Source: Bacillus sp. ISL-37
GTDB taxonomy: Bacteria > Bacillota > Bacilli > Bacillales > Cytobacillaceae
Length of the DNA: 57,957 nt
NCBI RefSeq assembly: GCF_018613315.1
Contig: NZ_JAGGQL010000020.1
Span: 1-57,957, forward strand
Reading direction: 5' to 3'
Part shown: positions 50,606-57,957 of the stretch, one piece after another
How the letters are laid out: the number at the start of each line of letters is the position of its first letter
Position numbering within the stretch: position 1 is the stretch's first letter
Notes under the pieces: model-generated
Told to the model about the DNA's origin: nothing
Database searches by the model: none
What the model saw: only the letters and a program-made list of their open reading frames with translations
Program-made: the position numbers and the translations under genes

Positions 50606-51547
50606 ATGAAAAGAGCAAGAATCATTTATAATCCGACTTCGGGTCGTGAGATTTTTAAAAAGCATCTTGCGGAGGTCTTGGTAAAGCTGGAGAATGCCGG
50701 TTATGAGACATCATGCCATGCAACGACAGGTGAGGGGGATGCGACGCAGGCTGCTAGAATTGCGGTTGAGCGGCGCTATGACCTGGTGATTGCGGCTGGC
50801 GGAGATGGCACGATCAATGAAGTGGTCAATGGAATCGCTGAACAGGAATACCGCCCGAGAATCGGCGTCATTCCAGTCGGCACAACAAATGACTTTGCGC
50901 GCGCGCTCCATATTCCAAGGGATATTGAGGCTGCGGTCGACATCATTGTTAAAGGCGAAACGATTCCGGTTGACGTAGGCCGAATTAACGATAAATATTT
51001 CATAAATATTGCAGGCGGCGGCAGGCTGACAGAGCTGACATATGAAGTTCCAAGCAAACTCAAGACAATGCTGGGTCAGCTCGCTTATTATCTAAAAGGA
51101 ATTGAGATGGTGCCATCCATTCGTGCTTCTGAAGTGACGATTGAGTATGATGGCAAGTTGTTCGAAGGCGAGGTCATGATGTTCCTTGTCGGGCTAACGA
51201 ATTCAGTCGGCGGCTTCGAACGCCTGGCTCCGAACTCGTCGATTAATGATGGATTGTTTTCTTTATTGATTTTGAAGAAGACGAACCTGGCTGATTTCAT
51301 TAGAATTGCCTCTCTTGCGGTCCGCGGTGAACACATCAATGACCCAGGCGTAATATACACACAGGCAAATCGGATCAAGGTGCAATCCAAGGAAACTGTC
51401 CAATTGAACCTAGACGGTGAATACGGCGGCAATCTGCCAGCTGAATTCGAAAACCTGTTCAGGCACATCGAAGTCTACGTACCACTCGACGAAATCCGTC
51501 CTGAAGACCGGCCGGAGAACCTTGAATTGAATTTTAAAGCAGAATAA
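50606..51547 (+). CDS. dgkB: Diacylglycerol kinase DgkB
   Basis: A soluble, membrane-associated lipid kinase (313 residues) that returns diacylglycerol, a by-product of lipoteichoic acid synthesis, to phosphatidic acid. MKRARIIYNPTSGREIFKKH is almost the same as in B. subtilis DgkB; GGDGT at residues 65-69 is the nucleotide site, and GVIPVGTTNDFARAL and LNLDGEYGG are family motifs. Of three in-frame ATGs, 50606 fits both the family start and the AGGA spacing. In B. subtilis it follows gatB; here about 7 kb separates them. Confidence 0.95.
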   Translation: MKRARIIYNPTSGREIFKKHLAEVLVKLENAGYETSCHATTGEGDATQAARIAVERRYDLVIAAGGDGTINEVVNGIAEQEYRPRIGVIPVGTTNDFARALHIPRDIEAAVDIIVKGETIPVDVGRINDKYFINIAGGGRLTELTYEVPSKLKTMLGQLAYYLKGIEMVPSIRASEVTIEYDGKLFEGEVMMFLVGLTNSVGGFERLAPNSSINDGLFSLLILKKTNLADFIRIASLAVRGEHINDPGVIYTQANRIKVQSKETVQLNLDGEYGGNLPAEFENLFRHIEVYVPLDEIRPEDRPENLELNFKAE

Positions 51548-51552
51548 TTGGG

Positions 51553-51580
51553 AACCACTCCTTGATTGGAGTGGTTTTTC
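51553..51580 (+). terminator. Terminator after dgkB
   Basis: AACCACTCC and GGAGTGGTT form a perfect 9-bp stem around TTGATT, followed by TTTC. Confidence 0.93.
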
Positions 51581-51629
51581 TGTGTGTTGGGATAGGGTAT
51601 AGGAATCTACTATAGATTATTTGAAACCA

Positions 51630-51775
51630 GGTTTGATATTAACTTTGACTTCGGACAAAACGAAGAGGAGAAGCCGAGGTTTTGTATGAACCTGGTGTGA
51701 CTTGGGACAAAACGAAGAGGAGAAGGTGAAGTTTTGTCTGAACCTAGTGTGACTTCTGACAAAACCTTATCCGGT
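51630..51775. repeat. 52-bp tandem array between dgkB and pncA
   Basis: GACTT followed by GACAAAAC starts at 51647, 51699 and 51751, exact 52-base steps; the third copy breaks off after the left arm. In the second unit GACAAAAC and GTTTTGTC are perfect 8-bp inverted arms around a purine-rich 17-base loop (GAAGAGGAGAAGGTGAA), followed by TGAACCTAGTGT. The first unit's right arm has one change. A weaker half unit precedes 51647. Confidence 0.85.
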
Positions 51776-51900
51776 GTCCCTGTTGAATAATATATCCAAA
51801 AACTAACCAACCAAAATACCTTCCCGATATGAAAAATTTGCCTGCAAATCATATTTGGAAGAAAATAAAAGATAATAAGATAAAAGGGTGTGGATACATA

Positions 51901-52452
51901 ATGGGGAATAAGGCGTTGATCAATATCGACTATACGTATGATTTCGTGGCGGATGACGGCAGGCTGACTTGCGGCGAGCCGGGACAAGCGATTGAAGAGA
52001 AGCTTGTCGGAGTGACGAAGGAGTTCATCGAAAAGGGTGACTATGTTGTTTTCGCGATTGATGTCCATGATGAGGGCGATGAGTTCCATCCGGAGACGAA
52101 GCTCTATCCGCCTCATAATATCCGCGGTACGAAAGGCAGGGATTTGTTCGGCAGCCTGCAGGGAGTTTATGAAGAAAATAAGCATCTCGACCATGTGCAT
52201 TATATCGACAAAACGAGGTATTCGGCATTCGCGGGAACGGACCTTGAGATCAAACTGCGCGAGCGAGGCATCACAGAGGTGCATCTCGTCGGTGTATGCA
52301 CCGATATTTGCGTCCTTCACACGGCAGTCGATGCTTATAATAAGGGATTTAAGGTTATTGTGTATAAGGATGCAGTTGCTTCCTTTGACCAGATTGGCCA
52401 CGAGTGGTCGCTTCGCCATTTTGAAAGCTCGATTGGCGCGGAGGTAAAGTAG
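51901..52452 (+). CDS. pncA: Nicotinamidase PncA (isochorismatase-fold cysteine hydrolase)
   Basis: Hydrolyses nicotinamide to nicotinate for NAD salvage. It has 183 residues. The triad is Asp10 (INIDYTYDF), the Lys in YIDKTRYSAF and Cys137 in GVCTDICVLHTA; DVHDEGDEFHPE matches the metal-binding loop. ATG 51901 has AAAGGGTGTGG upstream and gives the family start; the frame is open 24 codons further upstream. pncB follows within 95 bases, so the two consecutive steps are encoded together, like yueJ-yueK in B. subtilis. Confidence 0.93.
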   Translation: MGNKALINIDYTYDFVADDGRLTCGEPGQAIEEKLVGVTKEFIEKGDYVVFAIDVHDEGDEFHPETKLYPPHNIRGTKGRDLFGSLQGVYEENKHLDHVHYIDKTRYSAFAGTDLEIKLRERGITEVHLVGVCTDICVLHTAVDAYNKGFKVIVYKDAVASFDQIGHEWSLRHFESSIGAEVK

Positions 52453-52546
52453 CAGCCATTTGCAAGGCCACATGGTGCGGAGCGTAGTTTCATTTTATCC
52501 GCTGTTTGGTCTAGCAGTTCATGGCAGTATATTTGGAGGTTTTTTG

Positions 52547-54022
52547 ATGAGTACTAAATTCACAGACGATAGCTTAATGCTACACACGGACTTATACCAA
52601 TTAAATATGATGGAAACGTACTGGCGTGATGGCGTCCATAATCGCCGTGCGGTGTTTGATTTGTTTTTCCGCAAGCTTCCTTTCGGCAATGGCTATGCCG
52701 TTTTTGCCGGTCTTGAAAAAATCATCAACTATATTGAAAACTTCGGTTTTACAGAAGGTGATATTCAATACCTGCGGGAAGAAGGAAGTTTTGATGAGGA
52801 TTTTCTTGCCTTTTTAAAAGAAATGCGTTTTACAGGCACCATCCGTGCGATGCAGGAGGGTGAGATTGTCTTTGCCAATGAGCCGCTAGTCAGGGTCGAT
52901 GCACCGCTTGCTGAAGCGCAGCTGATTGAAACGGCGCTTCTGAATATCGTCAATTATCAGACATTGATTGCGACGAAGGCTTCACGAATCAAACAGGTTG
53001 TAAAAGATGAAATCGCGATGGAGTTCGGTACCCGCCGTGCGCATGAAATGGATGCGGCACTTTGGGGTACGCGCGCTGCTTATGTTGGAGGCTTCGATTC
53101 TACCAGCAATGTGCGTGCGGGCAAACTGTTCGGCATCCCGATTGCGGGAACGCATGCCCATTCAATGGTACAGGCTTACAGGGATGATTACACCGCTTTT
53201 AAAAAATATGCTGAAACGCACAGGGACTGCGTATTCCTTGTCGATACGTATGATACGCTGAGATCAGGTGTGCCGAACGCAATCAAAGTGGCAAAGGAAT
53301 TCGGGGATAAAATTAATTTCATCGGCATCCGTCTCGACAGCGGGGACCTCGCATACCTTTCAAAGGAAGCTCGTAAAATGCTTGATGAAGCCGGTTTTAA
53401 AGATGCAAAAATCGTAGCATCCAGCGACCTGGACGAGTATACGATCATGAACCTGAAAGCCCAGGGTGCGAAAATTGATACATGGGGAGTTGGCACGAAG
53501 CTGATCACCGCTTATGAACAGGCTGCTCTTGGCGCAGTTTATAAAATTGTTTCGGTCGAGCGTGGCGACGGAACGATGGAGGACACCATCAAGATTTCCT
53601 CCAATCCGGAAAAGGTGACGACCCCTGGTATCAAAAATGTATACAGGATCATTAACAAAGCCAATAATCGTTCAGAGGGGGATTACATCACACTGGAGGA
53701 CGAGAATCCACAGCAGGAAAAGCGCCTGAAGATGTTCCACCCGGTCCACACATTTATCAGCAAGTTTGTCACCAATTTTGATGCTCGGGATCTGCATCAC
53801 GATATCTTTAAAGAGGGAAAGCTTGTGTACGAGCAGCCAAGCCTGGAAGAAGTCCGCAAGCATTCTAAATACTGCCTAGGTGTTCTATGGGAAGAATACA
53901 CACGTATGCTCAATCCCGAAGAATATCCAGTCGACCTCAGCCAGAAATGCTGGGACAACAAAATGCGCAATATAGAAGAAGTGAAAGAGAAGGTCATGGA
54001 GATGACTGGAGAGAATTTGTAA
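52547..54022 (+). CDS. pncB: Nicotinate phosphoribosyltransferase PncB
   Basis: Converts nicotinate and PRPP to nicotinate mononucleotide, with ATP. It has 491 residues, the Gram-positive PncB length. LMLHTDLYQLNMMETYW, the EFGTRRAHEMDAALWGTRAA phosphohistidine/PRPP region and GVGTKLITAYEQAALGAVYK are conserved. ATG 52547 follows TTGGAGGT; the open frame upstream lacks family sequence. Together with PncA it rebuilds NAD, the cofactor of LigA and RocA. Confidence 0.95.
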   Translation: MSTKFTDDSLMLHTDLYQLNMMETYWRDGVHNRRAVFDLFFRKLPFGNGYAVFAGLEKIINYIENFGFTEGDIQYLREEGSFDEDFLAFLKEMRFTGTIRAMQEGEIVFANEPLVRVDAPLAEAQLIETALLNIVNYQTLIATKASRIKQVVKDEIAMEFGTRRAHEMDAALWGTRAAYVGGFDSTSNVRAGKLFGIPIAGTHAHSMVQAYRDDYTAFKKYAETHRDCVFLVDTYDTLRSGVPNAIKVAKEFGDKINFIGIRLDSGDLAYLSKEARKMLDEAGFKDAKIVASSDLDEYTIMNLKAQGAKIDTWGVGTKLITAYEQAALGAVYKIVSVERGDGTMEDTIKISSNPEKVTTPGIKNVYRIINKANNRSEGDYITLEDENPQQEKRLKMFHPVHTFISKFVTNFDARDLHHDIFKEGKLVYEQPSLEEVRKHSKYCLGVLWEEYTRMLNPEEYPVDLSQKCWDNKMRNIEEVKEKVMEMTGENL

Positions 54023-54026
54023 TGTC

Positions 54027-54060
54027 AGGCTGCTTTCCCAGGATGGAAGGCAGCTTTTTT
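54027..54060 (+). terminator. Terminator after pncAB
   Basis: GGCTGCTTTCC pairs with GGAAGGCAGCT (one T-G pair), followed by TTTTT. Confidence 0.88.
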
Positions 54061-54168
54061 AAGTAAATGAATCTATAAATTTGATGTGAATTCCCTGTTT
54101 TATCCAAAGGATTTCCCCTAAGGATACAGAATTATTAAAGAACGAATCTTTTCTAAGGATGTTGCCGT

Positions 54169-55242
54169 ATGAATGACCAGAGGACAGCAGTAGATTATGA
54201 ACAGTTCATACCTAGGGAAACAGGCTTCATATTCAAATTCATCAAAAAAGACAACCAATTCATCCATACTTTTATCGAAGGCAAGCTCATAGAAAAGGTC
54301 GGTCTTTGTCCTGACACAGTAACTGGAAAATCGCTGTGTGAATTTTTGCCGCCTGACCAGGTATTACGCAAAGAGTTTTTTTACGAAAAGGCGTGGAATG
54401 GGGAGCAGGTCAACTATGAAGGAAGCTTTGGCGGTGTTCACTATTTGGCAATCTTGAATCCTGTTATTCAAGAAAACCATACTATTGAGGTAATCGGGAC
54501 AGCGATCGATATCACCAACGAAAAAAACAGAGAAAAGCAGGCACAGCAAATGGAGAAGCTTGCTGTAGTGGGCGAGCTGGCAGCAGGAATCGCTCACGAA
54601 ATCAGGAATCCGCTCACATCCATGAAAGGCTTTGCTAAAATCGTCAAAGAAAGCGTTACGGAGCAAAAGTTGGTTCCGTACCTTGATATCATGCTGGATG
54701 AAATGGAAAGGATTAATCAAATCGTAAATGAATTCATGTTCATTGCCAAACCTCACGAGAATGTTAATTTTCAATATGCGAACTTTAGTAAACTGATTAA
54801 GGATTGCATCACCTTCATGGAACCACAGGCTAACCTTAAAAGTATAAAAATAGAATCTAATGTTCACATTGAATATATATTGACCTGTGACCAGAACCAG
54901 ATGAAGCAAGTGTTCATTAATCTCCTCCAGAATGCAATCGAAGCGACGGGGAACAACGGCCATTTTATCTTCGTAAGGCTTGAAGAAGTGAGTGGGGAAT
55001 CGGTCATGGTCACGATTATTGATAAGGGCTGCGGAATACCAGAATCAAGGTTGAATCGTCTGTTTGAGCCTTTCTACTCGACGAAGGAAAAAGGGACGGG
55101 CCTGGGGTTGCTCACCTGCAAACGAATTATCGACCTTCACCAGGGCAGCATTGATATCGAAAGCCAGCCTGGGGAAGGCACAACCATACGTATCGTGCTG
55201 CCACGGCATAATATTGTAGAACCATTGCTGATTGCAGAATAG
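54169..55242 (+). CDS. Orphan PAS-domain histidine kinase (sporulation-kinase type)
   Basis: A soluble sensor kinase (357 residues) without membrane helices. An N-terminal PAS-like domain (~10-115) precedes the HisKA phosphoacceptor (AAGIAHEIRNPLTSMKGF, His143) and the ATPase domain with N (NLLQNAIEAT), G1 (DKGCGIPE), F (FEPFYSTKEKGTG) and G2 (GLGLLTCKRI) boxes. The H-box is of the KinA-KinE type that feeds Spo0F in the sporulation phosphorelay. No response regulator is adjacent, as usual for those kinases. AAGGATG serves as ribosome site. Spo0F as its partner is inferred. Confidence 0.88.
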   Translation: MNDQRTAVDYEQFIPRETGFIFKFIKKDNQFIHTFIEGKLIEKVGLCPDTVTGKSLCEFLPPDQVLRKEFFYEKAWNGEQVNYEGSFGGVHYLAILNPVIQENHTIEVIGTAIDITNEKNREKQAQQMEKLAVVGELAAGIAHEIRNPLTSMKGFAKIVKESVTEQKLVPYLDIMLDEMERINQIVNEFMFIAKPHENVNFQYANFSKLIKDCITFMEPQANLKSIKIESNVHIEYILTCDQNQMKQVFINLLQNAIEATGNNGHFIFVRLEEVSGESVMVTIIDKGCGIPESRLNRLFEPFYSTKEKGTGLGLLTCKRIIDLHQGSIDIESQPGEGTTIRIVLPRHNIVEPLLIAE

Positions 55243-55243
55243 A

Positions 55244-55279
55244 ATGTGTCATGCTTCTTTTAGGAGCATGGCATTTTTG
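55244..55279 (+). terminator. Terminator after the histidine kinase
   Basis: CATGCT and AGCATG form the main stem, extended by AATG / CATT around a small internal loop, followed by TTTT. Confidence 0.8.
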
Positions 55280-55368
55280 CTGTCGTTCCAGATGGTTTAT
55301 CTGTTAGAATAAAAGAATATATCCTCAATATCCCTCAACATTTTCTCACTGAAAGGAGCCACCTCACT

Positions 55369-57501
55369 ATGCTGCAAAAAGCCCATGAATTATTGCAAAA
55401 CCATTTTGGCTATTCCTCATTCCGGATGGGGCAGGAACAGGCGATCTCATCTGTGCTGGAAGGTGAAAACACTGTCTGTGTCATGCCGACTGGAGGCGGA
55501 AAATCGATTGTCTATCAAATCCCGGCGCTCGTGCTGCCTGGGACAACCATTGTCATTTCTCCGCTGATCTCCCTGATGAAGGACCAGGTCGATACGCTCA
55601 CCCAGCTTGGCATTCCGGCAACTTACATCAATAGCTCGCTGACTGCCGGTGAAGCTGCCGCGCGAATGGATGATGCCAGGAACGGAAAGTACAAGCTGTT
55701 GTACATCGCGCCCGAGCGACTGGGATCCTGGGAGTTCATCGATGACCTGCAGGATATGGATATTCCTCTGATCGCCGTCGATGAAGCGCACTGTATTTCC
55801 CAATGGGGACATGATTTCCGACCTAGCTATCTGCAGATTTCCGGACTTGCTGATCGTTTGCCGAGAAAGCCAATCGTGCTCGCCCTGACGGCAACCGCGA
55901 CCCCGAAGGTAAGGGAAGATATTTGCGCATCGCTAAAAATAAATCCTGAGAACACGGTTATCACTGGATTCGAGCGCAGCAACTTAAGTTTTTCCGTTGT
56001 CAAAGGCCAGGATCGCCAGGCATACTTAAAGGATTTTATCAAAAAGAATGAAAAGGAAGCTGGCATCATTTATGCGGCGACCAGGAAAATCGTCGACCAG
56101 CTGTATGAATGGCTGCAGAAGGAAGGCTTCAATGCGGCCCGCTATCACGCAGGCATGAACGATGAAGACCGAAACCGCGAACAGGAACGATTTTTACAGG
56201 ATGAAGCTACTGTGATGGTTGCAACTTCAGCATTCGGAATGGGCATTGATAAAAGTAACATCCGCTATGTCCTGCACTTCCAGATGCCGAAGAATATGGA
56301 GAGTTACTATCAGGAGGCTGGCCGTGCCGGGCGTGATGGCTTGGACAGTGAATGTACCGTGCTTTATTCGTCGCAGGATGTCCAGGTGCAGCGCTTTTTG
56401 ATCGACCAGTCAGCAGACCGCGAGCGAATTGCGCCTGAGCTGGAAAAATTGCAGCAAATGGTCGGCTACTGCCATACCGAGGAGTGCCTGCAATCCTATA
56501 TCCTTCACTATTTTGGCGAAACAGAGACAGTAAAATGCGGACGCTGCGGTAATTGTACGGACGCTCGTGAGACACAGGATGTCACGAAGGATGCGCAAAT
56601 GGTGCTGTCGTGCATCATCCGGATGGGGCAGAAATACGGAAAGGCGATGACAGCCAATGTTTTGACCGGCTCAAGGAATAAAAAGGTGTTGGAATTCCGC
56701 CTGGATAAATTGCCGACGTACGGACTGATGAAGGATCGTAATGCCAAGCAGATCAATGACCTGATCGAATTCCTGATTTCCCAGGAGCTGATTGGCGTCG
56801 AGCATGGCACCTACCCGACGATTTATGTACCTGAAAAAGGGAAGGATGTCCTGCTTGGAAAAACGCAGGTTTTCAGAAAGGAAGCAGTGCAAATCAAGCA
56901 GGTTTCCAATGATGATCCATTGTTTGAAGAACTTCGTGAACTGCGGAGAGAGGTCGCTTCTGGGGAGAAAGTGGCGCCGTTTATGATTTTCTCGGATTCC
57001 ACGTTGAAGGACATGTGCCTTAAGCTGCCGCTGACGGATGCTGAGTTCCTCAATGTGGCTGGAGTGGGAGAACACAAGCTGCAGAAGTATGGTTCGCCAT
57101 TCATTCAGCGGATCATCGAGTTCTGCGAGGAGCATCCGGAGCGCGAGCCTGTGATGAATGCCGTTGCGGAACCAGCCAGGAAGCCGGCGAAAAAAGCAGT
57201 CGGGGATTCCCATCTCGAAACGTACAAGCTGCATCAGGCGGGAAGGACAGTTGCTGAAATCGCCGCGAGTCGCGAGCTGGTGGAAAGCACGGTTGAAAAT
57301 CACCTGATTCAGTGCATCCAGCAAGGAATGGAAGTCGATTATGACTTGCTGATTCCAGCTGAGCATATTGAAAACCTCGAGCGAGCCGTTGACGAAGCTG
57401 GCCGTGACAGGTTAAAACCAATTAAAGAGTTGCTGCCTGATGAGGTTAGCTATTTTATGATCAAAGCATTCTTGTATATGTCCAAGAAAAAGGTACATTA
57501 A
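55369..57501 (+). CDS. recQ: ATP-dependent DNA helicase RecQ
   Basis: A 3'-5' superfamily 2 helicase (710 residues) for repair and recombination. TGGGKS (41-46, Walker A), DEAH (138-141) in VDEAHCISQWGHDFRPSY, TSAFGMGIDK and QEAGRAGRDG (motif VI) are the helicase motifs; CGRCGNC is part of the RecQ zinc site. A winged helix, an HRDC domain (~515-590) and a C-terminal helix-turn-helix (SHLETYKLHQAGRTVAEIAA) follow, the full-length Bacillus RecQ plan. AAAGGAG precedes the ATG. Confidence 0.95.
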   Translation: MLQKAHELLQNHFGYSSFRMGQEQAISSVLEGENTVCVMPTGGGKSIVYQIPALVLPGTTIVISPLISLMKDQVDTLTQLGIPATYINSSLTAGEAAARMDDARNGKYKLLYIAPERLGSWEFIDDLQDMDIPLIAVDEAHCISQWGHDFRPSYLQISGLADRLPRKPIVLALTATATPKVREDICASLKINPENTVITGFERSNLSFSVVKGQDRQAYLKDFIKKNEKEAGIIYAATRKIVDQLYEWLQKEGFNAARYHAGMNDEDRNREQERFLQDEATVMVATSAFGMGIDKSNIRYVLHFQMPKNMESYYQEAGRAGRDGLDSECTVLYSSQDVQVQRFLIDQSADRERIAPELEKLQQMVGYCHTEECLQSYILHYFGETETVKCGRCGNCTDARETQDVTKDAQMVLSCIIRMGQKYGKAMTANVLTGSRNKKVLEFRLDKLPTYGLMKDRNAKQINDLIEFLISQELIGVEHGTYPTIYVPEKGKDVLLGKTQVFRKEAVQIKQVSNDDPLFEELRELRREVASGEKVAPFMIFSDSTLKDMCLKLPLTDAEFLNVAGVGEHKLQKYGSPFIQRIIEFCEEHPEREPVMNAVAEPARKPAKKAVGDSHLETYKLHQAGRTVAEIAASRELVESTVENHLIQCIQQGMEVDYDLLIPAEHIENLERAVDEAGRDRLKPIKELLPDEVSYFMIKAFLYMSKKKVH

Positions 57502-57503
57502 GG

Positions 57504-57528
57504 CGAAGCCCGCGGGCTTCGTCTTTTT
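57504..57528 (+). terminator. Terminator after recQ
   Basis: CGAAGCCCGCGGGCTTCG is a perfect palindrome, followed by TCTTTTT. Confidence 0.9.
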
Positions 57529-57639
57529 CCTTTTCAATGTATCTATAAAAGGAATTATTTAAAGTTTATCGTCACGAGTTTAATGTTCCCATACAACAGC
57601 ATCCCCGGAGTTTATCGGCACATAACCGGTTTGAATGTG

Positions 57640-57945
57640 CTCATGAAACAGTGTGATTAGTGCCCGTGAAAGAAGAAATCGAAAGAGCACGGTCACAAGA
57701 AGGGGAAACATGTGCCCGTGAAAGAGGAAATCGCAAGAGCACGGTCACAAGAAGGGGAAACATGTGCCCGTGAAAGAAGAAATCGAAAGAGCACGGTCAC
57801 AAGAAGGGAAAACATGTGCCCGAGAAGGAGGAAATCGAAGTAGCACGGTCACAAGAAGAGGAAACATGTGCCCGTGTAAGAAGAAATAGAAAAAGCACGG
57901 TAACAAGGAGCGGAAACAGGTGCCCGTGAAAGTATAAACAGTAAA
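57640..57945. repeat. Six-unit 52-bp tandem array downstream of recQ
   Basis: TGCCCG occurs at 57661, 57713, 57765, 57817, 57869 and 57921: five steps of exactly 52 bases. A unit consists of GTGCCCGTG, a purine-rich 19-base loop (AAAGAAGAAATCGAAAGAG), CACGGTCAC (complementary to the first arm but for one mismatch) and a 15-base spacer AAGAAGGGGAAACAT. The whole unit is conserved with scattered changes. No gene is seen here; the only long frames run through the repeat and 52 is not divisible by 3. Degenerate traces start near 57610. Confidence 0.92.
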
Positions 57946-57957
57946 TAGTGCGTACAA

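Noticed and set aside
57640-57945. CRISPR array
   Set aside because: Successive units tile without unique spacers, the whole 52-base unit is conserved, and no cas genes occur in the window.
57745-57957. Minus-strand open frame through the repeat array
   Set aside because: It only exists because the repeat lacks stops in one stretch; 52 is not a multiple of 3, so the units would be read in all three frames. No ribosome site.

Overview
The window is a chromosomal segment of a low-to-moderate GC Firmicute of the family Bacillaceae. The evidence is the purEKBCSQLFMNHD operon behind a guanine-type riboswitch, the yebE-yebG-pur-yerA-yerB-yerC-pcrB-pcrA-ligA-camS gene order known from Bacillus subtilis, the gatCAB and dgkB genes, strong AGGAGG-type ribosome binding sites, and family-wide Bacillaceae intergenic repeats. 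The glyoxylate-bypass pair aceB-aceA, absent from B. subtilis, points to a Mesobacillus/Cytobacillus/Peribacillus-like relative. The genus is an inference.

Layout. 1-330: the end of an rRNA operon (3' tip of 23S, then 5S and a terminator). 496-2614: a chemoreceptor and a NIPSNAP-family gene on the opposite strand. 2834-3579: yebE and yebG. 3600-16843: the purine operon, with PurR-type boxes, a sigma-A promoter, a guanine-type riboswitch with a terminator, and twelve genes taking PRPP to IMP; a 37-codon membrane protein lies antisense at its 3' end. 17003-20863: a DUF2892 gene, a MITE-like repeat, yerA, yerB and yerC. 21145-23876: a DUF3231 gene broken by one in-frame TGA, and a sodium:solute symporter. 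24008-30581: pcrB, pcrA, ligA and camS. 30694-33831: small membrane and lipoprotein genes, a DinB-like gene, and rocA with a textbook cre site. 34315-37929: aceB-aceA and yueI. 38057-39980: an MFS exporter and its TetR regulator with two palindromic operators. 40253-43453: gatCAB. 43673-46802: an accessory cluster (two paralogous unknown genes, one frameshifted, an LRR protein and a SUKH/SMI1-KNR4 protein) that looks like an immunity-gene island without its toxin. 46839-49998 (minus strand): an unknown anchored protein, putP and plsY. 50606-57501: dgkB, pncA, pncB, an orphan PAS histidine kinase and recQ.

How the genes work together. Purine synthesis is controlled at initiation (PurBoxes) and at elongation (riboswitch). 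PncA and PncB salvage nicotinamide into NAD, which LigA uses. PutP and RocA serve proline uptake and oxidation to glutamate, and AceB/AceA feed C2 carbon into the same central metabolism; the cre site ties rocA to catabolite repression. PcrA, LigA and RecQ are repair and replication enzymes. PlsY, DgkB and PcrB act on membrane lipids.

The most unusual signal is intergenic. Seven tandem arrays lie between genes and fall into two fixed-period classes. Three arrays have a 20-21 bp period, with a short conserved CG-starting box followed by variable AT-rich sequence. Four arrays have a 52 bp period (one slightly irregular), with inverted arms around a loop that is purine-rich in three of the four. 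The sequence differs from array to array, although two of the 52 bp arrays share one core, but the period stays the same; 20.8 and 52 bp correspond to two and five helical turns. No cas genes are present, the 52 bp units contain no spacers, and 52 is not a multiple of 3, so these are neither CRISPR arrays nor coding repeats.
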